A stretch of 64,000 nt of DNA from Neodontobutis hainanensis (GCA_024349245.1 JALDNG010000860.1:1-64000), one strand, 5' to 3'; numbered from the stretch's first letter, positions 12,213 to 25,489 are shown. A program made the numbers and translations. The notes: generated from the letters alone by a model not told the origin.

Positions 12213-15163
12213 TTAAAGTAAATATTTATACATGGTACAGTGACTTTCAGTTAATCCCAGAATGTAGTGCCAGTTGTCGAACCAAAGTGGAGTAACATCA
12301 ACTACGTTCCCGTGACTCGACTCAACGATTGAATAATTTTTGTTCTTCAAATTGTATATTTGAATCTATTTAACTGCAAAGATTACAGCTCTTTTATCCT
12401 CGTTGCCAAATGCGGCACATAAATCATCGTCGCGGTAAGGTGAAAATAAAGTTGCTCGACTTAAAAAGTTGCAGGATAAACTCCCATCCAAACTGGTTTT
12501 GAGGTTGAACATAAATTGCTTATTTTCGTTGTCAAACATGGTCTCTGATAGCTCACCAACCTTCGATTAACAGTTTAAAATACTAGTAACTGGCAGGTTT
12601 TAAGGGAACCTTTGGGTCGTTGTGAAACGATGCAAAACTCGTGCTTTTCGTCAGTTCCTACAGAAATAATCTGTCCAGATGGTTGCAAAATGAGATGATC
12701 TTTTGGCTGGTCGGCCTTTTTTTCAATGAAATAGACCTGCTCGAACGTCGAGGCTATCAAACCACTCAACCTTCATGAGAAATATAGCTAACCATTCAGA
12801 GTTTGAAGTTTTAACTTTTATGGGCTTGATCGAAACTATTGGAGAACCAGGCCTGTTTTGAAGCTCGGGAATATCCGAGCCAAGTTTGATGGTTTGGAAA
12901 GGATCAACCGTGTTTCGGATGTCGAACGTCGCCACCGTACCATCTGCTAATCCCCCGTATACGATTGTTTCAGAATCAGCATCCCATGTGCAGCTCCAAA
13001 CGGGATTCGAGTTAGAGTACCTTCGTTTAGAGAATCTCGAACTCTTGAACGAGGGAATCACTGTTTAAGTTCGTGATCTTAATCGACTTATCGAACGAGC
13101 ACGATAGCAAGTTGGAATGGTTAAATGTTGAAATTGACATATCCCTTATGGCTTGTTTGTGGAGTTTAGCGTAGTTAGTGTTGAAGTTACTCGTGTTCAG
13201 AATTTCAAGATTTAGCTTTGATTAGAAATGTTTGTAACTTTGCAAATTCCAAAGCCAGGAAACAAAGTAGGATTTTCAGAGCATTTAGACACGAGAACAA
13301 GTTTGTTGGATGGGTGAACACACATTATTCTGCATTTTTTCTGTTTACATATGAGGAAGTCTTTATATTCAACGTAATTAAAAGATGAAATATTTTGTTC
13401 AAGATAATCGATTTTGTTGTGTTGTCAGAACACTCAATTTTCTCTTGAGTGATTGACGTTCTTTTTTCAAAACTTCAATTTCTGTATTCCGTATGTTCAG
13501 TTGTAAATTTATTTGTTGTAAAGTTGCTTCGCATTTGTTTCGTTTAGTTCTTTCATCACTTATTTCAACCTGAAGCCAAAATAATTTAGGATGTTTACTT
13601 CTCGATGACAGAATTGTCTACGGCAGACAGATTTGTGATATACAAATTTATTATATCTGTCCGACGAGCTTTTGTATTACACTGAGGACACGTTGGGATA
13701 TTTTTCAATCTCGAGCTTAACCATCTTTCAATGCAGCTATTCATAAATTATAAAAATGTTATCATTTTGACTTTAACCAGTAAGTGTAAATAAAATATCG
13801 TTTTGGTTTAAAAGTTCCATGAATTATAATTTTAAAATATTGAGTTATGTTTTTAAAATAGTTCTGATCAATAGAATGGTTAGTTAGTGTAAATAATAAC
13901 GTTTAGCTTGAAATAATTTTGCGCTTCAAAACTGGAATTATATATGAATATAATTTACAAATAATTCGGCTGATTCTTCATTTTATTTTATTTGTGAGAT
14001 TTAGTCTCAAAATTTCATTCAAGTTGATAAAGAATATTTTTTTAATTACAATATAAAAAAATTCCCGTTAAATATAAGTTGTGTGTTAAAATTAAATAAG
14101 ATAAAAAAGAAAAAATACAGATAACCGCCTTAATACATGTAAAATGCAACGCTAATTTTCGAATGATTTGACTGGCAAATTTCAACATTTTCGTTGAAAT
14201 CTCAAAAAAATTTAAAGGTTTCGGTTTCATTCCAAATCATAAAAATAAAGGTAAAATTATATATTTAAAATGATCAAAAGATAAAAATAATATTACGTTA
14301 TGGAATAACTGTCAGAAATTATTTGATACGTTTTTTATTTCAATTAGTAAAATAAAAAATCGCTCTTGATCTATCGATATTATCAAGTAACTAACAAGAC
14401 GAGTATAAAAATAGTAATTTAGTTTGCCTGAAATATTTGAAATTATAATATTTCTGAAAATATAAACATCAAGATTTTCATGTATATTTTTAAATATCAA
14501 CAATTTAGATTGTAAGATTAATTCCAGATAATTCATCTTTAAATACAATAAAAATTTTCTTTACTAATTTTTAGCATTGAAATATTTAATGCTTTTTATG
14601 GTACATACCGATGAATTTATTTAAAATATAATGATTATATCGGAACAAAACAGCAACGAAATAAAAATCTGAGGAAAAACTCAGGTAAACAGGCAGTATA
14701 AATGATTTTGGATTTTAATTATGGTCCTTATAATTTAAGATGACTGCATGCGAAAAACGTTCAGTGTATAAAGAGGGAACAATAAAGGTTGAATTAGGTC
14801 AAGAATTATTTGAAGAAGCATAAAATATATAAAATGGAAAATCTAAACCAAACTTAAAGATAACCTTGGTAAAAAGTATAAGTATGTTCGAATAATTCTT
14901 TTTAGTTACCTTCTTCCAAAGATATGACCACATTTTAATGCGCATATGCGATGGGATCCCAAATCTGTCCAAGATTCTAGACATATAGAGCAGGTGTTTT
15001 TCTGAATAATGCCGAAGAATACCTCTTCATCTGATATTTCAACACACTGGGCCTGATTTTCGATAGGATTTTCCTGTGGTTGAAAATTAGCTGTTTCAGG
15101 TTCAGAGAAGGTATCGCTTCCTTCCCAAGGTTCGTCAACAGAAATAACATCACTTGAATTCAT
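12213..15163 (-). CDS. RFWD3: RFWD3-like RING/WD40 E3 ubiquitin ligase, frameshifted
   Basis: RFWD3 is an animal E3 ligase that ubiquitinates RPA and RAD51 at stalled forks and crosslinks. Exon 1 (15163-14910) starts MNSSDVISVDEPWEG and ends in the first half of a C3HC4 RING, CSICLESWTDLGSH then ALKCGHIFG. A GTAACT donor at 14909 and an AG acceptor at 13737 join in phase to CIERWLSSRLKNIPTCPQCN, completing the RING. A coiled coil follows at about 13580-13420, then a WD40 region to LTESHCTMYKYLL and stop at 12213, matching the family C-terminus. WD40 landmarks include NPVWSCTWDADSE, GGLADGTVATFDIRN and SGLIASTFEQ. About six frame changes occur near 13600, 13413, 13218, 13035, 12770 and 12560-12580, and an in-frame TAG at 12366-12368. 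Nearly all are one-base changes in runs, so sequencing error is plausible. The N-terminus is much shorter than in human RFWD3. Confidence 0.8.
13737..14909 (-). other. RFWD3 intron 1, inside the RING domain
   Basis: A 1,173-bp intron inferred from a GTAACT donor and an ATTTATGAATAG acceptor, phase 2. Splicing joins FGR to CIERWL with no frame loss, restoring the expected spacing between RING cysteines 3-4 and 5-8. Frames inside it, at 14042-14230, 14312-14548 and 14799-14984 (-), are AT-driven and not supported as genes. Confidence 0.65.
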
Positions 15164-15226
15164 AAGAATAAATTTATTCCATAAATAATTTTGAAATCAA
15201 TGCATAATAGATCGATTTTTGCCGGT

Positions 15227-15234
15227 CATGCGCG
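15227..15234. promoter_or_regulatory. NRF-1-like motif upstream of RFWD3
   Basis: CATGCGCG lies 64 bp upstream of the RFWD3 ATG. It matches half to two-thirds of the palindromic NRF-1 element (YGCGCAYGCGCR). Equivalent motifs sit beside the CCDC86 and LTO1 starts. Binding is inferred only. Confidence 0.4.
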
Positions 15235-17215
15235 AATAATTAGACTACACCATCAAATGAGGCAAACTTCTCAACTATTAACTTTTTCAATAGAAGCGCC
15301 GGTAAAAGCGTGGATTATTGACCAGTATTATTCAATTATATAGTATATAAGAAAAATAAATATGATACTTTTGCACAATCCCGTTTGAAGCAAACTTGTA
15401 TATTTAATGTTATAGCGTTGCTAAATATGGTTGCATATAAATATATAAACATGCGCGAATTTTATTCAGCATAACCGTTTAAAATCCTCGAATATCTTTC
15501 GGAGTTGAATTAATTATAACACTAATCCTTGTAAAGTACATAGTAACTGATTCTTATTTAAGCGCAGAAGAATTTTTCCACTCGACTCTTCACATCCAAT
15601 TAGCAATTCATTAATTTTTTAATATCTCGGGAAATTTGCAAATATTACAAGCTTTGATCATGTAGAAAGCTTTGATGAACTTAAAATTTTAAATCTGCTG
15701 AATTAGGCTATTATTTTTAATTTAGGTTTATTAAGTGTCAAGGTTCATCAATAAAACAGAATAACTATGTTCGTTTTCTTTAGACCATAACAACAATTCA
15801 TACGTTTTAGATTTCTTAATCTCATGACATTTTTAAGATAAACTGAGTTATGATCTCATAAGTTTGGTCGACAGAACGTACAACACGTGTTACCAAATTT
15901 AATGAAAGTAAAAATCGCATATTCAAAAATCATGTTATTTCGCTTATTTTGAAATGATTTTATCACCCTAACATGAGGTTAAGGCTTAATTTTGAAGACA
16001 GAATATACTTAAATTATTAACGTATTCGATGAATTTCGCCGTTAATTCAAAAATTAAAAATATAAATAGCTTTTTCAAAATGAACAAAAATTATTTGAAA
16101 TCGACAAAAGAGAAGAAGTTAACAAGTAAGCGATACCTTTTCATACATATGAGATTGGCAGAGTGAACAATAAAATGGGAAGTTTTTCTGTTTAAAGTAT
16201 ATTTATCAATACTTAGAATATAATTAGTAGTTTATTGTATTTTGGTCAATAAAATCGATAAAAGGAATTAATTTTTGTAAATTTTTCAAATAGGTTTCAT
16301 AATAGAGAAAAGATTGAGTATTTTAGCTTAAATGAGACTGATTGGAATTAAGTTTTATATCTTCAGGCTGAAACGTTATATAAATAATATTATTGGTGTT
16401 TCCATCAATTAAATGGTCTCTAAAATTAGGGAAATCAAAATCAAATTTAATGAAACAATTCGAAAAGAAAATTCATGAATTTGATAGATTTATTCAAAAA
16501 CTATTTTTATATTTTCAGAATTCTCCGAATAAAGTAACTTTTCGATGTAAAATTATTCTGTAATAACAGGCTTATTTAATTTTTCTTCGTGGCCTCATCA
16601 AATTTCTCAATTATACCAACCTGTAAATACCATTTAATTGAGATTTAAAAGCGGGAAAAATGTCAAAATATATTTTATAATATAACTTCTATCAACATGT
16701 CCTATTCCAAGCCTCGATTTTGTTAAATTTTACCATTATTCTTTATTAAAGTATATGCTCGAATTTTTTGCATAAATATAATCTCTAATAAGTTTCTGTT
16801 AAGTATTGTTTCAACGTTCGAGATTTAATGCCCGTTCTTTTATACTATGGATAAACAGACTTTGTTTATTTGTTGAAATATTTTCTAAATATTTATGTTT
16901 CTCGCTGCAATATCAGAAACTTTAGAAAATGAACCAGATGCACTTTTGTCATTTCATAATCGAACAGCTATAAAGAATTCGACTTCGTAAATAAAACCAT
17001 TTTCTGTTTCCAAACTATGGTAACAATAAGCATATTCTATTATTCGATCAAAAACTCTCTCAGAGTTCCTAAAAATAAATAATTTAACTTTTTTGCTTGT
17101 CAGTATATGGAAGTTATTTAGGCATATTTTCACCACTTTTATTAACCTTAAACAACAATTGTTTCTAAAAGTAAGAAATTAGGATGTATAATCGTTGGCA
17201 ATCGTTCGCGTAAAT
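15235..17215. other. AT-rich spacer
   Basis: Beyond the RFWD3 promoter region (GC spots to about 15320) this is AT-rich. A second CATGCGCG motif occurs at about 15450 with no recognisable gene beside it. The frame at 16954-17136 (-) has ordinary AT-driven composition. Confidence 0.4.
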
Positions 17216-17219
17216 AATA

Positions 17220-17860
17220 AGGCATTTTCTTCATATTATTCAGTTAAAGGGCTCTTCTCTCCTCCTCGTTCATTGGTATGTTCATGTAGAGTTTGTATGT
17301 ATTCTCGATACTGATGTAACTGTAAAGTTCTTCTAAACATGTAATCAATGTCTGAAAGTGACTATCCTTCATTATTTTGATACTATCCTTTACCAATCAT
17401 CATAGACTTTTTTCTCAAGAGCAAGACGACTGCAATAGGTGTTGGCCTCTTCCAAATGAGGTTTAAGTGCATGAAAACAATTCGATCCTACTCTGCACAC
17501 TAGTTTTACGCCGTTCAAGCCCTACCAATGATATAAAAAAAATTTGGACAATTAACTCGGCTCAAGTAATGTGGAACTCGGGAAAATTCAAAGCCTACCT
17601 CTCCTTGGCCAGTTTGAGCCTCCTTATACTTGGGAACATTGGTTCTTTGAGAATAAACGTCATTTCTTACCTTTTCTTAGAATTTTCGACAAAGAGCCTG
17701 TCTTACTCTCTCAAATAAGTTAGAAACTTTACGTAATGATACTTTTCTCTTCGCGAACCCTCACTGATCCACACTAAAGACGAACAAATCACACCATTAG
17801 ACTCTTCGGATAACCTTTATGGGTTTCCTCTTTAATTTTAAGTTCAGTTTTCTTTTGGTC
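17220..17860 (-). CDS. Unidentified, probably helical protein gene with frame breaks
   Basis: I do not recognise this gene. On the minus strand a coding-like chain begins near 17850 (DQKKTELKIKEETHKGYP). It continues through NVYSQRTNVPKYKEAQTG-like and FEFSRVPHYLSRVNCPNF segments, then PHLEEANTYCSRLALEKK near 17450. It ends with a clean run of about 50 codons, LVKDSIKIMKDSHFQTLI to LYMNIPMNEEERRAL, closed by TAA near 17246. The C-terminus is rich in Glu, Lys, Leu and Ile, suggesting helix or coiled coil. Frame changes sit at homopolymers, as in RFWD3. The opposite-strand frame at 17467-17718 is judged a shadow because the minus strand keeps protein-like composition over a longer span. Confidence 0.4.
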
Positions 17861-20800
17861 GTTTATTTTTCACTGGTAAGATCTACCGCCTGCTAACAAC
17901 ATCATTTAATTTCCATGTATGTAATCTTTACATCGTTTTCTAGTCTTTTGTTAGTTTTTGTTATGTCAAATAAACTTTGTGGTAATTTATTTTTGCGGTT
18001 TTATTTTTTTTGGTTTTTAAAGTTACGTTATTGATAAATAACTCTTATAAATTCTTGTTATTTTTTCGGCCAAACTCTGATAAGCTTGATAGTATTATAC
18101 GTTTGCTTGATACTTCTGTGTGAGAAAAGAAGCTATCATGTGGTTAATGCCTTTTCTGACAAAATGACAGGATAAAGTGGTAAAAAATCCAATATTATAC
18201 GAAAAAAATGTCATTAATTTTAAATTTTTGAAAAGTGGAAAATTGGATGAATTCATTTAAATATGACGCGCACGAACAAGGCCGATTAATTATTTATCAA
18301 GCTCCCATCTTTTGAGGTCGATGTATTGATAGTCTTTAATACGAAACCAATTTTTGTCAGTAATAGTTTCGTCGCCATTTAAAGATGTTTGATTTAAGTA
18401 TTGAATATTTAAAAAAATTATATTACGTTCCATATTATTCTGTAAATTAAAGAGAATTTTGTTGATAGATCGTTCATTTTCGATCATGATCTTCAAAATT
18501 CCGCATAAATTTTTTCCTGACTAATACGCATCCTCATTTCAATAATTCAAAATAAATTATGGTTTTTTAACTAAACTTGAAAATTATGTTTATAATTATT
18601 GGCTGTAAGAAGTTTATTTAAAACTCATAAATATTAAACCAAACTGACAAAAGGATTAAAATATTTTCAAAATAGTTTGCTTTAGTTGATATGATAAAAT
18701 CAGAGACAGTTGCAAAATCAAAACCGCTTCACTCTGGCAGCAGTTGAAATGACAATATTGGCGTCATCAATTTCGTATTAAAAAATCTTTATTTTCGAGT
18801 TATTTCTACATGTCAGCTCGCATAGCACGGCTCGAGGACAGAAAGACAAATTTGAAGATTTTTATAAATTCATTGAGAAGTATAATTATTGATATTAGTT
18901 AAGAAAAAGAGATAATACTGCCACTACACCGATATCTGGAATGAAAAAAACCACACTCCGATTTACAGTGTGGAAGTTGATAAATATATTTATCTAAATC
19001 TTATTTTCCAAAATTAAACTACTTATATTTTCTAATACTTCTAATTTCAAAGGTTCAAATTTGTATTTTATTCTGCTTTCATATTTAAATTCTTTCAAAA
19101 ACAGGTTTATTACTGGTGTTTTGGAAAACGACCGAAAACGATGTATAACGATCAGTTTTATGTCTAAAATTCAGGCCAAGTAATTTCGGCCTTTGAAATT
19201 TTGATATGAAAGAACAGAATATCACCCTTTTATTTGTTTTTGTATCAAATTTTAAAACAAACTAAGACTAATTTTGATATTTTTAACCATTGATAACCTA
19301 ACAGACGACTTTTATGGTTGAACTATATACTTGTGAAGATAGTTCCAGTTTTCAAAATTCTAACGATTTTTTAACGTGCAAGGCGCTAAATAGTTTATCT
19401 TAAGTATAAAATATCACAAAACAATATTTTTTTACTGTTAGCTAAATCTTGTTTTGATCAATATTTCTTTCATATTCCAGTAAAAGTGTTAAAATTAATG
19501 TAAAATCTAAAAGAATCATAGTAAAGAGTTTCAGACTTTTCTATGATTAACATATTGCTGAACGCACGTTTTAAGCTTTATCAACAAAATAAATGAAAAG
19601 GATCTGCTGATAAGATAGTTTTACCTCATTCTGATCAATTTTACTTTTACCTCAAAGTTAGTTTTGCAAGACTTAATATCTAAATATGAGAAGAAAGTTG
19701 TCGCATTCTTTTAATTCTTAACTATCATAAGTTTGTTAGGTCTGGCACAGCTAAAAATCGTTAAAATTTTATTGACATGCGCGCCATGCCTATAGAATCA
19801 GCTTTTAGCATTCAATTGTAGATTCTTTTTACTTTGCAATGAGATACATCTAGATTATTTCTTATTGGAAATCAGACATCATTAACACTAAATTAAAGAC
19901 TTTCGTTGAATCTCTGATGGTGTTTGATCTGATAATCTTGGATAAAATACTCACAGATATTTCTGAGTTTTAAGCAAAACGCACAGATGCTCGAAACCCA
20001 ACAACTCCTTTAAGAATGTAAGATTATTGCGCTTTTAAAATAGTATAATTCTGGTCGTATTATGCACATTGATATTTCGAGGTATGTTACACCCTTGAAT
20101 TAAAAAAAAATTTTGAATTATTTTAAAGTTCAGACGGGAAAAATTGGAGAATTTAAAACTCGTAATTCCCCGGATTATACGAAGCACTTCAGTTTAATCG
20201 ATAAATTTGACTAAAACCCTCTCGCTAACAACATTTTTAAATAAAAACAGAATTTCGTAAAGAATAAATTTTTTAACTGAGTCATGATAGGCCAGAAGAC
20301 GGGAATGCGATTATAATCATTGATTTGGAACGATCTAACGATTTAATAGTTTCAAAGAAATAACCAAATGATATATAGTTGGTGGATAAGGTCGTATGAT
20401 TGAATAATGTGAACGAATTTATATAACTACAAGGTAAAAGATAGAAGGTGCGTGGTAATTATAAAAATTTACTTGTGAATTTATTCTTCAAACGAACATT
20501 AAATATCGGTAACTTTTCGTATTTAACATAGTTGGTTAGCGCGATTGCGCAATTTAAAGTATCAACGAGCATTATCCTTTCATGAATTGTGACAAATATC
20601 AAAACAAGCAAATAATAAAAACTTATTCGGAAGTGATTCTAATTTGAAACTTTTCGTTAAGAAAGTTGTTTTATTTTTGTTTTTTAGGTTACCTGATATA
20701 ATTATTGGTTTTGTGGAGATTTCTAAAACACAAGTGTTATCATTTTAATATCCTGTTAAGAATTTTACATCTTGTGTCGAGATAAAAATTTATAGACTTT

Positions 20801-21865
20801 TAAAGTTTATTGTTATCACTTTTTCAAGCAAAACAATAACCTTGAATAATATTTTTGGCCTATGCTTTAACATGTTTTTTATGCAATTATTTTTCATAAA
20901 AATTAACTGCGGTATTTTATCTTTATGATGATGAACGAATATTCACAGAGTACCATACTTTAAGGTTGATGTGCTCATCTGTCAATTTTCTACCCTACAT
21001 TATATCAGTTCCTCATTCTTATGTACTTTAAATAAATCAACAGATTGAGATTAGTTTTCCGAGGGAGATGTTTCCTCTTGATATCACACCATAAATATCA
21101 CTTTGGAAATCAATAAGCATAAAATTAAAGAGATTTTAAAAATACCTGCATTCCTTTTCAGTTTGTTTGGTAGTATTTAATTTTTAAAACCTGAGTAGTG
21201 TTTGATCACAGAATCACAGCTCTTGAAGTGCAAAAAAAGCTTGTTTTTATGCTTTTCCATCAATAAAATTTTCAGGGAAAATCAATTTTTCCAAAGAACT
21301 TCCAGAAACTTTAAAATAAACCATATTTTTTATCAATAGAATACCGTGTATACAGGCGTAAAATTCTTCATTCAGATGTTTTTACGATTGATAAATTTTC
21401 ACGATTTTATCAACAGTAAAATTACTCTTTGTTTCAAAATATTTTTTTCTTCTACAAAATTTAGTAACTGTTTATCTTTAGTTTGTTGAATACAAAACCG
21501 TTGTTGATTTCTACAATCATGCGCAAACGTTAAATTTCTTTGTTTTTCGCACGTTAGCTATTCATTCTAAGGATGAATAATATAAGCAGATACATTTCTA
21601 AGCGTTTCTATTTTCAAATTAAAAATATATTTCTAAAGAAGTCACACTTTTCAAGCTAGATATCACGTTCTCAAGTAATCATCAATAAATTACAAACATA
21701 AAAAGCTGAATTTGGAATTATTTAATTATTTTAGGATCAGATAAACAAATTATCAAGTCAAATGCTCGAAGTACTTCTGCAATACAATGAATTAAGCGTG
21801 TTTCATTATTCGCCAGCCAAGCATATAACCGTTAAATATAAACCGCGTCTATGATTTGATTTCCC
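17861..21865. other. AT-rich spacer with minor coding-like scraps
   Basis: No supported gene. A 31-codon frame beginning with ATG at 18810 (MSARIARLEDRKTNLKIF) has protein-like composition but no neighbours. The frame at 18290-18496 (-) is AT-driven. NRF-1-like motifs occur at about 19776 and 21518-21525, and a GCGC pair at about 20540. Confidence 0.35.
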
Positions 21866-22126
21866 ATGATTCTAATCTGGATCCAAAAATACGAAGGAGA
21901 AAGGTTTGGAGTTCACATATCCAAAAAATCGACTTTCGGAAATCTTAAGAAAAGCATTAAAAAAAAACTAGGTTTAGATTCCGCAGACTATACACTTTGG
22001 TTCAATGACCTAATTAGGGCCAACTGTAGACGTTTAGTCGATTGTAAAGTTGAAGAGGGCTCTATTTTATACGTGCAAAACGTAGTATGGATGAAAGCTT
22101 ATATAGAAGACTTTAAAAAAAAATAA
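21866..22126 (+). CDS. Ubiquitin-like small protein (86 aa), intact
   Basis: One of the few uninterrupted ATG-to-stop frames with a recognisable pattern. The order of beta-strand and helix residues follows ubiquitin-like folds: an N-terminal strand (MILIWIQKYEGERFGVHI), a Ser/Thr turn, a helix (FGNLKKSIKKKLGL), then strand pairs (YTLWFNDLIR and GSILYVQN). It lacks a C-terminal Gly-Gly and ends in a Lys-rich tail, so it is more likely a Ubl-domain protein than a conjugatable modifier. An AATAAA (22122-22127) overlaps the stop codon. Specific identity is not claimed; an SNRNP25-type or other divergent Ubl protein is possible. An upstream exon cannot be excluded. Confidence 0.5.
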   Translation: MILIWIQKYEGERFGVHISKKSTFGNLKKSIKKKLGLDSADYTLWFNDLIRANCRRLVDCKVEEGSILYVQNVVWMKAYIEDFKKK

Positions 22127-23285
22127 AGAAAATCTAAATAATTTTTATTTTTTCGTTTATATTTCTTTGTTTTTTAAATTATTTTTTGGTAAATAAAACA
22201 AAAATACAAAAAATTATCACAGGTAGAATCATGTAATCCTTAAGCTCTTCTTAATCATGATACTTTCTTTGATTTATAAAGGAATCTTTTGACTAGTTCA
22301 AAGCTCATTATTTTGGTTTTACTGAACGTTAGGTAACCAAAATATAGACAGCAAACAAGGCTCGCCTTTCAAAAAGTTAAGACGGATACAATTCATCTGA
22401 TATGTCCATTATAAAAACTTTTTTGCTTAACCTCTGTTCCTTCACCAATACTTGTCGTTATGATTCGCTAAAAGTCTCATTTCACGGTCGTCTTAAATAA
22501 ATTATCTTGCAACAAACTTCACATCTAGCTTATAAGATACTTTCATCTTCAAAGACCGGAGGACATTTACACCAATTTCGAATTAATTTATAATCATCTG
22601 TAGAGTTTATGATTATTTTACATACGATTCTTAGTTTATAAAAATTGTGCCAATATTTTGTTATGAAAATGCGTACTTCTCTTCTAATCTCAACGCTTGA
22701 ACAAAAAGGATTTCATTATCTTCCAATTTGATACTCTTCTAAAAAATTCTTATTCTACTTTTGCGCAATTACTAATTTAGTAATGGCTTGCGAGAAATTT
22801 TATAATCTTGTTAGTATTTAACCATTAAATAGTAATTTCCTTCTCGATCAGATATTTAAACTCAACCTTCTCAAGTTGTTTCTAATTATTCATAGAAATA
22901 ATCAGATAAAGAAACAGAACGCGAGGCCCAACCCATTTCATCAGACAACTAATTGAACGATTTTAAATGTAAAATTTTTATTTAATAGTTTAAAGGACGA
23001 AAAAATTGTGATTTATCATATCAAAACATTTTCAAGGATATTTTTGCGTTTTCTTCTATTTTAAAATGAATAAAGTCATGATCTCGCTAAATTTTGATTT
23101 TAGTAAATGCGCATGTATTTTGAACACAGTATTCTATTCATGATATATTTAAGCATCACTAGGAAAGTTGAATCAGAAAATCAATTTTAATATAATCATA
23201 TTTCTTTAATATAGTTATATTTGTTAAACCAATCACGTCTTTCGTGGTCCATTAAAAATTGAAAACATGGTATTCAAAGGTATTA
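22127..23285. other. Spacer with a possible minus-strand coding scrap
   Basis: Between about 22570 and 22400 the minus strand reads SLKMKVSYKLDVKFVAR and later REMRLLANHNDKYW with stops between. The composition is protein-like but no family is recognised. The rest is AT-rich. Confidence 0.25.
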
Positions 23286-23645
23286 TAATTTAAAAAATGA
23301 AGCAGAGGTGTATTTGCTCTTATGGTTCGAAAATAGGTTGAGAATTATACAATACCCTATTTCAAGTGTTTGCACTAACAAATGGTTTAAATTGCCAAAC
23401 GGAGCAACCTAAAAAGCAGAACTTTGAGGGAAAGCCAAATATATAGGGGAAATATTTTTGAAAAAAGGCCTTGATAGGGTTTGTTCATTCTTGCTCGACA
23501 AAAAATAGGATCAAGCTTACAATTGCCATATTGGCTCTTTGAACTTCAGTTTTCCAGTAGGATTAACAAAGTAAAGTCCAAGGCAGGTAGGATATTTTTC
23601 AGCTTACTCTATATTTTTAGAAAGATCACTTAGATGCCCAGCTTT
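23286..23645 (+). other. Coding-like island, unidentified
   Basis: A plus-strand frame reads FALTNGLNCQTEQPKKQNFE near 23370, and after stops FVHSCSTKNRIKLTIAIL near 23490. It may be a decayed gene or transposon piece. No domain is visible and there is no clear start. Confidence 0.2.
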
Positions 23646-25485
23646 TTTATTATTTGATGATAGATCAAAATATTTAATCTTAAAAACAATTTCCATAAAT
23701 TTACGAATTGTTCCGGACAATATAAAAAACATAAAATTGTTTTTTTGTCAAACAACGAGAACACATTCCATTTTATTTTTAAATATGCTTTTAACAGAAA
23801 TAATTTAAACATTTAGGCTCTCTTTAAGGTGTTAGAAATATGAGAATTTCTCGTGTACAGAATTTATGATTTTGATCGTCTCAATGAATCTGATTAACTA
23901 AAAATGAATGTGCGTGTTTAGTTATGCATGCTTTTACCGCCTATCGAGTCGCGATGTAATTTTGTGAATATGTTTGTTGAGCCTTCTGAAAAATTTCTGT
24001 GTCAAGAGTTGAAAATTCACTCATTTCACATAAATAGCTGTACGCAGCCTGTTTAAACTGCAGAAAAATATCGTTTTGTATTCAGCACTTCAGTAGAAAT
24101 AATTTTCCATATGCTGTTTTTGTTTCATAGCCACTTCTACCATTACTACGTCTAATGTTGCTTTTTTAATTTGTTTTTTCGATTTCTATTCATGTGAAAT
24201 TAAAATTCAAGCAGTTAATTTTTTTGAGGGACGTTGTTAGACTGAGTCAAAAAGCAACACTGGGTACAATTCACAAATTCTTTTATAAATTAAGAAAATT
24301 TAATTGGTTCAGAAAATTAAGTGATGAGATTCAAAAGTGTTTAATTGAGTTAAATTTTAAAATAGAAAAAACGCATGTTCAATTACATGTTATTTTGCGC
24401 TAAATCTTTATTGAATAAATTTTCTATTCAAATTATCAGTGGTTTAACCAAAAAATAACCGTTTTCACAATTCTAAATTTAGCATTAAATACACGAGAAA
24501 CTGTTAAATAACGGGTTTTTGAAATAAAATTTTCTGTTTATTTTTTAAACGAGTTTTGCTTCGTTTTTAGTGAAAACGTTGTGTAGGTTTAATTTTAAAA
24601 ACTCAACTTATTTTATAAATTTTGACTGAATTATCTACTATTTATTTCAAAAATAGATGAAAACGTTAAATTCCGAATTTTCGGCTATTATGGGAGGTTG
24701 CGTGTTGTTTTTTTGTGAATAGTACTTTCTCGCAATGTATTGAAGAGGGACGTAGAAGTAGTATTTTCATAAAGCATTCAATGGAATTATAGCTTTGTAA
24801 AATTTTCATTGGATATAAGAATGATCATTCGAGTCAAATTTATTAAAACATTTAAACAGGCTTACCTTAAAAATATAAGGAGGATAAAAATTATTTTTTC
24901 CAACTTATAGCATACGATTGGTCATAACTATGTAACTAAGCCGTCAAAAATTGTAAAATCATAAAATGAGTAATTAAAAGAGGAAATATTTGTGTGTTGA
25001 AAGAAGACGTTCCTCATAAGTGTATTCACTTTCAATTAATTTGCGTCATTTGACTTTTCAAATATAGTGAAATTCTTGAATGTCGCGATTTTTGAAAAAA
25101 TAAAACTATCTAATGGTTCTCTTAAAAATATGTATTGTTTTTCAGCTAAATTTTATCGTTTTTTTCTATTTTTACATAAAATTAATATTCTCATTAAAAA
25201 TCCATTTAAATTCGATTTAAAATTGAAAATATTACATACGCATCGGAATATAAAACTTATACGATAGATAGAGCTAGATATACATTCATTAATATTTTTA
25301 ACAATTACTTTAAGTGAAGGGAGACGAAATCTAACTCGAAGTTTTGGTTTTCCCTGTCTTGTTTCTAGGTGAGTCCGTGTGTGTTATCTAATTTGGTGTT
25401 TGAATTCAGTCAACTACAAGAATTATTTTGCTGAAAAACGCCCTTATATTTAACTATTTACATTGAACATACTATTATTGTTATT
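23646..25485. other. AT-rich spacer with one 70-codon frame
   Basis: The frame at 24194-24403 (+) begins at GTG, not ATG, and reads LSQKATLGTIHKFFYKLRKF and beyond. It might be an internal exon but has no clear splice sites. Other frames, such as 25067-25267, are AT-driven. Confidence 0.25.
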
Positions 25486-25489
25486 GTTC

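Noticed and set aside
12886..13068. Plus-strand frame opposite RFWD3
   Set aside because: It is the antisense shadow of the WD40 coding sequence on the minus strand.
17467..17718. 83-codon plus-strand frame
   Set aside because: The minus strand keeps protein-like composition over a longer span including this one, so this is taken as its shadow.
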